Shown here: one piece after another, positions 57,006 to 64,000 of the stretch
Layout of the letters: every line of letters begins with the position of its first letter
Position numbering within the stretch: position 1 is the stretch's first letter
NCBI GenBank assembly: GCA_034439615.1
Contig: JAWXAT010000025.1
Coordinates: 31,475 to 95,474, forward strand
DNA: 64,000 nucleotides
Reading direction: 5' to 3'
Source: Oligoflexia bacterium
Lineage (GTDB): Bacteria > Bdellovibrionota > Bdellovibrionia > JABDDW01
Made by a program: the position numbers and the translations under genes
The notes under the pieces: model-generated
What the model was told of the DNA's origin: nothing
What the model saw: only the letters and a program-made list of their open reading frames with translations
Databases searched by the model: none

Positions 57006-57395
57006 TCACCAGACCGAGCAGATGTATTCGCCGCCGAATCGTTTTTCTTTAGCTTCGTCGCCAGACATAATGCCATGGCTTGTAGAAAGAACCGCCACAC
57101 CAAAACCAGTGCGAACAGATGGAATTTCATCAACACCAATGTATTTGCGTAAGCCAGGTCGGCTTTCACGCTTCAAGTGTGTCAGAACAGGGGTACCTTC
57201 ATTGTCGTATTTCAAATAAATACGCATCATGCCCTGTCTATTATCTTTCACAACACGAAAGTTCTTAACAAGCCCACGACTCTTAAGAACATTTACAATG
57301 CCTTCTTTAACAGCGCTATAAGGTACATCTACCTTATCGTGCTTGGCACTACTTGCATTTCTAATTCTTGTTAACAAATCAGCAATTGGATCCAT
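57006..57395 (-). CDS. rpsH: 30S ribosomal protein S8
   Basis: 129 aa. Central-domain 16S-binding protein. MDPIADLLTRIRNASSAKHD, LKYDNEGTPVLTHLKRESRP, GLRKYIGVDEIPSVRTGFGV and AVLSTSHGIMSGDEAKEKRF with a C-terminal GGEYICSVW are diagnostic. Between rpsN and rplF. Confidence 0.98.
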   Translation of the reverse strand: MDPIADLLTRIRNASSAKHDKVDVPYSAVKEGIVNVLKSRGLVKNFRVVKDNRQGMMRIYLKYDNEGTPVLTHLKRESRPGLRKYIGVDEIPSVRTGFGVAVLSTSHGIMSGDEAKEKRFGGEYICSVW

Positions 57396-57428
57396 TTATT
57401 TTTATCTCCGTATAACTCTTAGCTTTAA

Positions 57429-57614
57429 TTACCAGGAAGCTTTAACTACACCAGGCAACAAACCATTTGATGCCGCTTTTCTAAAGCACAATCGACACAT
57501 AGCAAATTTTCTCAAAAAGGCTCTAGACCTTCCACAAAGAGGACAACGATTGTACTTCCTTGCTGAAAATTTTGGTTTACGCTTGGCTTTCGCCATCAAT
57601 GTTTTTCTTGCCAC
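57429..57614 (-). CDS. rpsN: 30S ribosomal protein S14, zinc-binding form
   Basis: 61 aa, the short S14 type with four Cys ([12 protein letters not shown] and [11 protein letters not shown]), which binds zinc. Begins [20 protein letters not shown] and ends [10 protein letters not shown]. It follows rplE by 12 bases. The Zn form may be replaced under zinc limitation in other bacteria; no second S14 is in the window. Confidence 0.97.
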   Translation of the reverse strand: MARKTLMAKAKRKPKFSARKYNRCPLCGRSRAFLRKFAMCRLCFRKAASNGLLPGVVKASW

Positions 57615-57626
57615 TTTTTCCTACTC

Positions 57627-58163
57627 CTATTTCTTAAAAGGCATTCCGAATGCCGTGAGCAAAGCTTTACTTTCTTCATCTGATTTAGCTGAAGTACAAA
57701 TGGTGACGCTTAATCCACGAACTTTTTCGATTTTTTCATAATTCACTTCAGGAAAAATAATCTGTTCTTTAACACCACATGAGTAATTTCCGCGTCCATC
57801 AAAGCTGTTACCACTCAAGCCTTTAAAGTCACGAACACGAGGTAGACCAATGTGAATAAATCTTTCCAAAAAATCATACATTTTACTGTGACGTAAAGTT
57901 ACGGAAGCACCAATTGGCATTCCCTGACGAAGCTTAAAGTTTGAAATAGATTTTTTAGCTCGTCTGATAACAGGTTTTTGTCCAGCGATTTGCATTAATT
58001 CCTGAGCAGCTATATCCAATACTTTTCCATTTTGAGTTGCCTCAGCAATAGATAGGTTTAATACAATTTTTTCTAAGCGTGGAACTTGCATTGAACTTTT
58101 GTATTTAAATTGGGTCATCAATGTAGGGATGACTTTAGTTTTATATTGTTCTTTTAAACTCAC
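57627..58163 (-). CDS. rplE: 50S ribosomal protein L5
   Basis: 178 aa. 5S rRNA-binding protein contacting the P-site tRNA. Motifs: [39 protein letters not shown] stretch ([19 protein letters not shown]), [20 protein letters not shown] and [20 protein letters not shown]. Overlaps rplX by four bases. Confidence 0.97.
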   Translation of the reverse strand: MSLKEQYKTKVIPTLMTQFKYKSSMQVPRLEKIVLNLSIAEATQNGKVLDIAAQELMQIAGQKPVIRRAKKSISNFKLRQGMPIGASVTLRHSKMYDFLERFIHIGLPRVRDFKGLSGNSFDGRGNYSCGVKEQIIFPEVNYEKIEKVRGLSVTICTSAKSDEESKALLTAFGMPFKK

Positions 58164-58498
58164 TTAGCACCTCGCTCTTTGCTTTTACCTTTGGTGGTTA
58201 CGCGAGAATTCTCCTTCAACCATTTAGAAATGCGCATAGGCTTTCCTGTTTTGGATGACACGGGCAAAACCTTACTCACATGAAGAGGAGCTTCCTTTTC
58301 AATAATTCCACCTTGTGGATTTGCTTGTGATGGTTTTGTATGGCGTTTTACGAGATTGATTTTCTCAACAACAATTCTGCCTTTATCTTTAATCATTCGC
58401 AGAATTTTGCCGCTTTTACCTTTATATTTACCTGATATAACTTGAACTACATCATTCTTTTTATATGCAGGATATCCGTCTACTTCTTGTTCTTTCAT
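58160..58498 (-). CDS. rplX: 50S ribosomal protein L24
   Basis: 112 aa. Assembly initiator on 23S r[23 protein letters not shown] (KOW motif), [20 protein letters not shown] and [17 protein letters not shown] are typical. Between rplN and rplE. Confidence 0.97.
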   Translation of the reverse strand: MKEQEVDGYPAYKKNDVVQVISGKYKGKSGKILRMIKDKGRIVVEKINLVKRHTKPSQANPQGGIIEKEAPLHVSKVLPVSSKTGKPMRISKWLKENSRVTTKGKSKERGAK

Positions 58499-58505
58499 AA
58501 ATTCC

Positions 58506-58874
58506 TCAAATAACTTCTGGGGCTAAAGAAATAATTTTCACAAACTGTCGAGCTCGCAATTCACGAGCAACAGGACCAAAAATACGAGTTCCAATGGGCT
58601 CTTGCTGCGCATTAATCAAAACAGCTGAGTTATCATCAAAAGCGATATAACTACCGTCTGCACGGCGTGTTTTTGAGATTGTTCGTACGATAACTGCTTT
58701 ATGCACTTCACCTTTTTTAACTTTTGCATTTGGCAAAGCGGTTTTAACAGAAACGACAATTGTATCTCCAATATTTGCAGATCGGCGCATACTGCCACCC
58801 AATACTTTGATGCACATTACTAATTTTGCACCAGAGTTATCTGCAACCGATAATCTTGTTTGTTGAAATATCAT
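58506..58874 (-). CDS. rplN: 50S ribosomal protein L14
   Basis: 122 aa, the usual length. [60 protein letters not shown] and [20 protein letters not shown] match the family. Three bases after rpsQ. Confidence 0.98.
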   Translation of the reverse strand: MIFQQTRLSVADNSGAKLVMCIKVLGGSMRRSANIGDTIVVSVKTALPNAKVKKGEVHKAVIVRTISKTRRADGSYIAFDDNSAVLINAQQEPIGTRIFGPVARELRARQFVKIISLAPEVI

Positions 58875-58877
58875 TTT

Positions 58878-59156
58878 TTACTCCGCTGTTAAAACAGCTT
58901 TTTCCAATATTTGCGCTAACTTCCAACGCTTTGATTTACTCATGGGAAGGGTTTCATAAATCAAAACCTTATCTCCAATTCCAGCCTCTTCTTTATCATC
59001 ATGGGCATAAAACCGGCTTGTTCTGTTTAAGAACTTTTTATATTTCGTATGCATCACGCGTCGACCCACTTCAACTGTGATGGTTTTTGTCATTTTATCA
59101 CTTACGACAATACCTACTTTTTCTTTTCTAACCGGGCGTTTACTTTTTTCTTCCAT
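58878..59156 (-). CDS. rpsQ: 30S ribosomal protein S17
   Basis: 92 aa. Primary 16S-binding protein: KVGIVVSDKMTKTITVEVGR, RVMHTKYKKFLNRTSRFYAH, GDKVLIYETLPMSKSKRWKL. Between rpmC and rplN. Confidence 0.97.
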   Translation of the reverse strand: MEEKSKRPVRKEKVGIVVSDKMTKTITVEVGRRVMHTKYKKFLNRTSRFYAHDDKEEAGIGDKVLIYETLPMSKSKRWKLAQILEKAVLTAE

Positions 59157-59162
59157 AATTCC

Positions 59163-59354
59163 TTACCTGCTAACTTTTTCAGTAATTATTGTTTTTACTC
59201 GCGCCAAGGTACGTCGAACATCTTTAATCTTGGCTGTATTTTCCAAAGATCCAGAAATGTTTAGCAAACGAGTATTAAATAACTCTTCAGCCAATTCTTT
59301 GGAACGCTTCTTTAAATCGTCGAGAGTAAAGCCTCTCAGTTCTTTTGCTTTCAT
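59163..59354 (-). CDS. rpmC: 50S ribosomal protein L29
   Basis: 63 aa, all-helical protein at the exit tunnel. MKAKELRGFTLDDLKKRSKE, LAEELFNTRLLNISGSLEN and VRRTLARVKTIITEK match. Between rplP and rpsQ. Confidence 0.96.
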   Translation of the reverse strand: MKAKELRGFTLDDLKKRSKELAEELFNTRLLNISGSLENTAKIKDVRRTLARVKTIITEKVSR

Positions 59355-59362
59355 TATAACCT

Positions 59363-59773
59363 CTACATTAACCGTGAAATAATACGTGTCTTAACAGGAA
59401 GCTTATGAGAGGCAAGTCTCAAGGCTTCATCTGCAACATCTTTTGTAACGCCACCCATTTCATAAAGAACACGACCGGGCTTGGCAACAAATACCCACTC
59501 TTCAACGTTTCCTTTACCACTACCCATACGAGTCTCGGCAGCTTTTTTGGTAATAGATTTATCAGGAAACATCCGAATCCAAATTTTACCACCACGTTTA
59601 ATAAATCTTGAAACTGCAATACGTGCTGCTTCAATTTGACGTGAAGTGATAAATCCAGGTTCCATAGCTTGAAGTGCGAAATCACCAAATGCGAGATCGT
59701 TCCCGCGTGTAGCGAAACCCTTCATTCGCCCTTTATGACGCTTTCTATATTTTACTTTCTTAGGACTTAGCAC
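59363..59773 (-). CDS. rplP: 50S ribosomal protein L16
   Basis: 136 aa. Binds near the A site. [60 protein letters not shown] and [20 protein letters not shown]. Start is GTG at 59773, 14 bases inside the end of rpsC, so it is translationally coupled. Confidence 0.97.
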   Translation of the reverse strand: MLSPKKVKYRKRHKGRMKGFATRGNDLAFGDFALQAMEPGFITSRQIEAARIAVSRFIKRGGKIWIRMFPDKSITKKAAETRMGSGKGNVEEWVFVAKPGRVLYEMGGVTKDVADEALRLASHKLPVKTRIISRLM

Positions 59774-60422
59774 GCTGTGCCTCCGTTGCTTCCTTAGTAT
59801 TCAAAATATCGCCCTTATATACCCAGGCTTTAACGCCGATGATGCCGTATGTGGTAAGGGCTTCTGCAGTACCGTAATCAATTTCAGCACGCAAAGTGTG
59901 AAGAGGAACACTCTTCTCACAATACCATTCACGACGAGCAATATCAGCACCATCAAGACGACCAGAGACAGCTACTTTTGCTCCTCTCACGCCTAAACGA
60001 ATGGCACTTTGCAGAGCTTTTTTCATAGCACGGCGAAACGAAATACGTTTTTCAAGTTGCAAAGCGATGTTCTCTGCTATCAATGTAGCGTCAATTTCAG
60101 CTTTACGTATTTCTTGAATATTTAGAAATACTTCATTTTTTGTCAGCTTTTGTACTTCGGCTTTAAGTGCATCAATGCCTGTTCCTTTTTTACCGATTAC
60201 AACACCTGGACGTGCAGTTAAAATATTAATTTTAATTTTGCTGGCTGCACGCTCAATTTCAATTTTGCTAACACCTGCATGATTTAATTTCTTTTTCAAA
60301 TATTTACGAAGCTTGAAGTCTTCGTGCAAAAGAATCGCATAGTCCTTTTTTGCATACCAACGAGAGTCCCAGGTTCTATTGATTCCTACTCTAAATCCTA
60401 TTGGATTAACTTTTTGTCCCAC
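59760..60422 (-). CDS. rpsC: 30S ribosomal protein S3
   Basis: 220 aa. Head protein at the mRNA entry, with KH domain. [40 protein letters not shown], and [20 protein letters not shown] with [20 protein letters not shown]. Start is GTG. Between rplV and rplP. Confidence 0.98.
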   Translation of the reverse strand: MGQKVNPIGFRVGINRTWDSRWYAKKDYAILLHEDFKLRKYLKKKLNHAGVSKIEIERAASKIKINILTARPGVVIGKKGTGIDALKAEVQKLTKNEVFLNIQEIRKAEIDATLIAENIALQLEKRISFRRAMKKALQSAIRLGVRGAKVAVSGRLDGADIARREWYCEKSVPLHTLRAEIDYGTAEALTTYGIIGVKAWVYKGDILNTKEATEAQRAKS

Positions 60423-60436
60423 TTAAGAATCCTCAC

Positions 60437-60769
60437 TCATCTTTCTTCAAGAATTAAATTAACATGACTTGTTTTTTTCTTAATCTCACTTGCACGTCCC
60501 ATTGCGCGAGGCATGTACCTTTTGAGGGTAGGGCCTTGATCAACAGAAATGTGTTTTACAAATAAGGTATCCACATCAATAGTTTTCTTTTGATCAGCAT
60601 TCGCAACAGCTGATTGCAAAAGTTTTTTCAAGATAGGGCCAGATTTTTTATTCACAAATGATAAAATCTGAATAGCTTCGTTAACGTCTTTACCGCGAAC
60701 GAGATCAGCCACAAGACGTACTTTACGTGGGGCTATTCTTGCAAAATTGAGACTTGCCTTTACTTCCAT
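60437..60769 (-). CDS. rplV: 50S ribosomal protein L22
   Basis: 110 aa. Lines the exit tunnel. MEVKASLNFARIAPRKVRLV, ADLVRGKDVNEAIQILSFVN, LLQSAVANADQKK and RYMPRAMGRASEIKKKTSHV. Two bases from rpsS. Confidence 0.97.
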   Translation of the reverse strand: MEVKASLNFARIAPRKVRLVADLVRGKDVNEAIQILSFVNKKSGPILKKLLQSAVANADQKKTIDVDTLFVKHISVDQGPTLKRYMPRAMGRASEIKKKTSHVNLILEER

Positions 60770-60771
60770 GA

Positions 60772-61068
60772 TTAACCTTCCGTTTTCGTGGCTTCTTTAG
60801 CCTTCTTTTCAGCGGTAGAGTGGCCATGGAAAGTGCGCGTTGGGGCAAACTCACCATATTTATGACCAATCATATTCTCTGTTACATAGACAGGAACAAA
60901 TTTTCGGCCGTTATGTACCGCGAATGTTAATCCGACGGCTTCAGGAATCACTGTTGATCTACGCGACCAAGTCTTAATAACTTTTTTGTCGTTTGTCTCT
61001 TTTGCTTTTTGCACTTTCTTTAACAAGTGCTCATCAACAAATGGACCTTTTTTTACTGAACGTGCCAC
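60772..61068 (-). CDS. rpsS: 30S ribosomal protein S19
   Basis: 98 aa. Head protein paired with S13. [60 protein letters not shown] and [14 protein letters not shown] end ([14 protein letters not shown]). Between rplB and rplV. Confidence 0.97.
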   Translation of the reverse strand: MARSVKKGPFVDEHLLKKVQKAKETNDKKVIKTWSRRSTVIPEAVGLTFAVHNGRKFVPVYVTENMIGHKYGEFAPTRTFHGHSTAEKKAKEATKTEG

Positions 61069-61080
61069 TTTGCCTCCACC

Positions 61081-61899
61081 TTACTTACGTCGTTTCACGA
61101 TGAAACGTTCTGTGCGTTTATTATGTCTGGTCTTATACCCCTTACAAGGTACAGCCCAAGGGGTCATTGGATGATTACCTTTTCCACGTCCCTCACCACC
61201 ACCCATTGGATGGTCAACTGGATTCATCGCAGTAGCGCGCACTGTGGGTCTAATTCCCAACCAACGCTGACGACCTGCTTTTCCGATTGTGATGTTTTCA
61301 TGATCAATATTTCCAACTTGTCCGATCGTTGCATAGCAATTGATAAGAACAAATCGAGTTTCACCGCTAGGCAAACGAACTTGACTGTATTCGCCTTCTT
61401 TTGAAACTAGCTGAGCCATTGCCCCCGCACCTTTTGCAATTTGGCCACCTTTTCCTGGACGCAATTCAATATTGTGAATTGTTGTTCCAACAGGAATTGC
61501 AGACAAAGGAAGTGCATTACCAGGTTTAATATCAGCTTTGGGACTTGCCATAATAATTTGGCCAACTTCTAAGCCTACCGGGCATAATATGTATGCTTTT
61601 TCACCATCTGTGTATTGGATCAATGCAATACGTGATGTGCGATTAGGATCGTATTCAATAGCTATAACTTTAGCTGGAATATCACGCTTCGCTCGCTTGA
61701 AATCTACAAGTCGATAACGACGCTTATGACCGCCACCGATGTGACGAGTTGTAATTTGTCCGAAGTTATTACGAGCTCCAGTTCTACGCAAAGGAGCAAT
61801 CAATGCTTTTTCTGGATAATCTTTTGTGATCTCAGCAAAGTCAGAGGTTGTAACAAATCGACGGCTTGGCGATGTAGGTCTATATGTACGGATACCCAT
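61081..61899 (-). CDS. rplB: 50S ribosomal protein L2
   Basis: 272 aa. Peptidyl-transferase-region protein. [80 protein letters not shown] (with the catalytic-region His) are all present. Between rplW and rpsS. Confidence 0.98.
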   Translation of the reverse strand: MGIRTYRPTSPSRRFVTTSDFAEITKDYPEKALIAPLRRTGARNNFGQITTRHIGGGHKRRYRLVDFKRAKRDIPAKVIAIEYDPNRTSRIALIQYTDGEKAYILCPVGLEVGQIIMASPKADIKPGNALPLSAIPVGTTIHNIELRPGKGGQIAKGAGAMAQLVSKEGEYSQVRLPSGETRFVLINCYATIGQVGNIDHENITIGKAGRQRWLGIRPTVRATAMNPVDHPMGGGEGRGKGNHPMTPWAVPCKGYKTRHNKRTERFIVKRRK

Positions 61900-61901
61900 T
61901 T

Positions 61902-62192
61902 TTAGGCTCCCTCAAAAATTTTAATTTTTTGGCCGTCAGCGAGACGAACTAAGGCCTTCTTATAATGATCCACTTTGCTTACAAAACGTCCCATACGATG
62001 TTGACGTCCACGACTATTCATTGTGCGAACTTCAACTACTTTTACTTTGAAAGCAACCTCAACAGCTCTAGCAATGTCATTCTTATCTGCAGTGTGAGCT
62101 ACTTCAAATGCATAAACATTACGCTGTAAATGCATCGTATTTTTTTCTGTTATCAACGGCTTTTTAATTATAGCCAATGTATTAGTCGGCAT
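61902..62192 (-). CDS. rplW: 50S ribosomal protein L23
   Basis: 96 aa from the ATG at 62192, which has AGGTGAG upstream; a GTG at 62201 is an alternative. Docking site for SRP and trigger factor at the exit tunnel. [40 protein letters not shown], and [20 protein letters not shown] are typical. Overlaps rplD. Confidence 0.96.
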   Translation of the reverse strand: MPTNTLAIIKKPLITEKNTMHLQRNVYAFEVAHTADKNDIARAVEVAFKVKVVEVRTMNSRGRQHRMGRFVSKVDHYKKALVRLADGQKIKIFEGA

Positions 62193-62814
62193 TTTTCTCA
62201 CCTAATCTTTCAGCTAATTGGGAGAGGGCTGCTTTTGAAATCACACAACCATCATATTTCAATAGGTCAAAAACATTAAGACCTTGCGACGCTACAAACT
62301 TATAAGATGTCAAATTACGAGCTGCACGTTTCAATTTTAAATTTGCAGCATCATCAACTATCAAACTTTTAACTGTTCCAAATTTCTTTAATGTAGAAAT
62401 AAGATTTTTTGATTTACCATCACTACCCAATTCATCAACAACCCACAAACGACCTTCAGAATTCAAATAGCTTAAAGCTATGCGAAGACCAGCGCTCTTC
62501 ACTTTACGAGGCAAAGTGTAAGAGTAATCACGTGGTTGTGGACCAAATGCTGTACCGCCTCCAGGCATGAGAGGTGAGCGACTCGAACCTTGTCGTGCAT
62601 TACCAGTACCTTTTTGTTTAAAGGGTTTTTTACCACCACCCCTTACAAGACCTTTTGTCTTTGTAGCAACTGTACCAGCACGACGACAAGCAAGTTGCCA
62701 ACGCACAACTGTTTGAAGTAGGTCAGGGCGAATTTCTGCTTTCAGCAAATTCTCCGGAACCTCTAATTCTCCAACTTTTTTCTTATTTAAATCTAAAACG
62801 GGTACACTTAGCAT
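62182..62814 (-). CDS. rplD: 50S ribosomal protein L4
   Basis: 210 aa. Tunnel protein; in some bacteria also regulates its own operon. RGGGKKPFKQKGTGNARQGS, RSPLMPGGGTAFGPQPRDYS, and GLNVFDLLKYDGCVISKAAL. Its end overlaps rplW by 11 bases, and it lies 14 bases after rplC. Confidence 0.97.
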   Translation of the reverse strand: MLSVPVLDLNKKKVGELEVPENLLKAEIRPDLLQTVVRWQLACRRAGTVATKTKGLVRGGGKKPFKQKGTGNARQGSSRSPLMPGGGTAFGPQPRDYSYTLPRKVKSAGLRIALSYLNSEGRLWVVDELGSDGKSKNLISTLKKFGTVKSLIVDDAANLKLKRAARNLTSYKFVASQGLNVFDLLKYDGCVISKAALSQLAERLGEKNAD

Positions 62815-62828
62815 TTCATCACCACTCG

Positions 62829-63521
62829 TTAAGCATGTTTGGCCAAACGCACAATCGCGTTACGGCCTCCAGGAACACAGCCTGAAATGAGAATAATATT
62901 ATCGTCTTGGTAAATATCGACTACTTGTAGATTACGAACCGTTACAGTTTCATCACCAAGGTGCCCAGGAAAATGTTTACCCTTCATAATACGTCCGGGC
63001 CAAGTTCTATTACCCGCAGAACCAGGCTGTCTATGAAAGCATGATCCGTGAGCTGCTGGACCGCCATGTGCGTTCCAACGTTTCATCGCACCTTGAAAAC
63101 CTTTTCCCTTAGAAACTGCAGTCGCATTAATCCAATCACCTTTTTTAAAACTATCCAAAGCAACCTGTGAACCGGGTGCTACACCTTCAGGCAACGAAGT
63201 TCTTACTTCGCGAACAAAATAAGCACCTGACTTGAAATTAGCTTTTTTCAAATGAGCAGATTGTGATTTAGGAGATCGCACCTCACGACGTGGTCGACAA
63301 GCAATTTGCACAGCTTCGTAACCATCGGATGCTTTTGTTTTTACCTGTGACACGACCCATGGTTCATACTGAAGAACCGTACAGGGAACCATCTCACCTT
63401 TATCGTCTACAACCTGAGTCATCCCTACTTTGAAGGCAATCAGATCTGGTAAAATTACGGAACCTTTTACTGTAGGCTCTGATGTCGTCTCTGTTTTTGT
63501 CTCTTGTGCTTCTTCTGACAT
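62829..63521 (-). CDS. rplC: 50S ribosomal protein L3
   Basis: 230 aa from ATG 63521; a TTG at 63527 is an alternative. The core begins at about residue 26 with LIAFKVGMTQVVDDKGEMVP; GKGFQGAMKRWNAHGGPAAH and GKHFPGHLGDETVTVRNLQV follow. Residues 1-25 (MSEEAQETKTETTSEP ...) are an acidic, Thr/Glu-rich extension not found in typical L3. Between rpsJ and rplD. Confidence 0.96.
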   Translation of the reverse strand: MSEEAQETKTETTSEPTVKGSVILPDLIAFKVGMTQVVDDKGEMVPCTVLQYEPWVVSQVKTKASDGYEAVQIACRPRREVRSPKSQSAHLKKANFKSGAYFVREVRTSLPEGVAPGSQVALDSFKKGDWINATAVSKGKGFQGAMKRWNAHGGPAAHGSCFHRQPGSAGNRTWPGRIMKGKHFPGHLGDETVTVRNLQVVDIYQDDNIILISGCVPGGRNAIVRLAKHA

Positions 63522-63573
63522 TTTCAAACTCTCTTCTTAAAGTATGTTGCGCTTAAAATTAAGCGCGCACAAA

Positions 63574-63891
63574 TCAAACAACTGATAATTTAATTTCTAC
63601 GTCAACGCCCGCTGATAAATCCAGTTTCATCAAATGATCAACTGTTTGTTGAGTGGGCTCCAAAATATCCAATAATCTTTTGTGTGTTCTGATCTCAAAT
63701 TGTTCACGAGATTTTTTATCTACGTGAGGTGAGCGCAAAACCGTGTAACGATTAATTGTTGTAGGAAGCGGAATCGGACCTGCTACGCGGGCTCCAGTGC
63801 GCTTTGCTGTATCAACAATTTCACGTGTCGATTGATCTAACAACTTGTGATCAAAAGCTTTGAGGCGAATTCGGATTTTTTGGCTTTGCAT
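63574..63891 (-). CDS. rpsJ: 30S ribosomal protein S10
   Basis: 105 aa. Head protein and NusE transcription-elongation factor. [40 protein letters not shown] and [20 protein letters not shown] with [20 protein letters not shown] are diagnostic. The ATG at 63891 has AAGGA upstream (through an A-run) and gives the standard length; a TTG at 63909 overlapping the tuf end is less likely. Confidence 0.97.
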   Translation of the reverse strand: MQSQKIRIRLKAFDHKLLDQSTREIVDTAKRTGARVAGPIPLPTTINRYTVLRSPHVDKKSREQFEIRTHKRLLDILEPTQQTVDHLMKLDLSAGVDVEIKLSVV

Positions 63892-63901
63892 TTTTTTTTC
63901 C

Positions 63902-64000
63902 TTACTCAATTATTTCAGCAACAACACCAGCACCTACGGTCTTACCACCCTCACGGATCGCAAATCGTAACTCTTTTTCCATCGCTATTGGTGTTATCAG
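63902..64000 (-). CDS. tuf: Elongation factor Tu, 3' end only
   Basis: The last 32 codons of EF-Tu; the rest lies beyond the right edge. Visible residues: [20 protein letters not shown], then [12 protein letters not shown], the conserved C-terminus of the third domain. The stop TAA is 11 bases before the rpsJ ATG, so tuf precedes the S10 operon and is probably co-transcribed, as in many bacteria. Confidence 0.95.
   Translation of the reverse strand: MITPIAMEKELRFAIREGGKTVGAGVVAEIIE

Noticed and set aside
63892..63909. TTG start for rpsJ at 63909
   Set aside because: It would overlap the tuf end and add six residues; the ATG at 63891 gives the usual S10 length and has AAGGA upstream.

Overview
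The window is an AT-rich bacterial chromosome segment. It carries most of a ribosomal-protein (S10-spc-alpha) operon and a mixed housekeeping and envelope region. Gene content points to a Gram-negative of the Bdellovibrio/Oligoflexia type: outer-membrane barrels, lipoproteins, heptose/LPS genes, a TonB-like protein, an FHA-GGDEF diguanylate cyclase of the kind known from Bdellovibrio, an Rsm22-type methyltransferase and a PIN-PhoH ATPase. That placement is inference from gene families; no rRNA is present to confirm it.

Layout. 1-10.6 kb (minus strand): a partial outer-membrane protein, a histidine kinase overlapping enolase, an orphan CpaF-type secretion ATPase behind small secreted proteins, a polytopic membrane protein, PIN-PhoH and a PilZ protein. 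10.8-16.8 kb: YceI and a heme-motif barrel gene facing a heme-motif/fibronectin-III gene, then a TonB-like protein, a small barrel and a lipoprotein aminopeptidase. 16.8-18.9 kb: an ECF sigma / anti-sigma / periplasmic-protein module. 19-33.4 kb: two methyltransferases, FHA-GGDEF, pgi, an acyl-CoA dehydrogenase, a phosphoesterase, GAF-GGDEF, a coiled-coil protein, a PfkB kinase, rlmN, a gene-free structured stretch, and a heptose kinase / heptosyltransferase / STAS-like operon. 33.5-48.6 kb: gdhA, large envelope proteins of unknown function, a tRNA-Gly(CCC), a second polytopic protein, and an operon of a TlpA-like thioredoxin, purK, purE, sua5, a Zn protease, PAP2 and GST. 48.7-64 kb: rplQ back to the 3' end of tuf in canonical order, closed by a strong terminator.

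The most unusual signals are regulatory. Two convergent genes for secreted CxxCH (c-type heme) proteins are each broken by a frameshift lying exactly in a simple repeat: G9 at 11639-11647 and (GAAAC)3 at 14009-14023. Loss of one unit restores each reading frame, so this looks like a phase-variable or freshly inactivated pair. Several genes (starts at 14229, 15126 and 22186, less clearly 33364) have promoter-like elements whose -10 box ends 6-7 nt before the start codon and no Shine-Dalgarno sequence, suggesting leaderless mRNAs. Three 7-bp direct repeats with an exact 11-bp period sit over a good promoter before the gene starting at 36440. The 350-nt gap at 30101-30451 can fold into a long hairpin.
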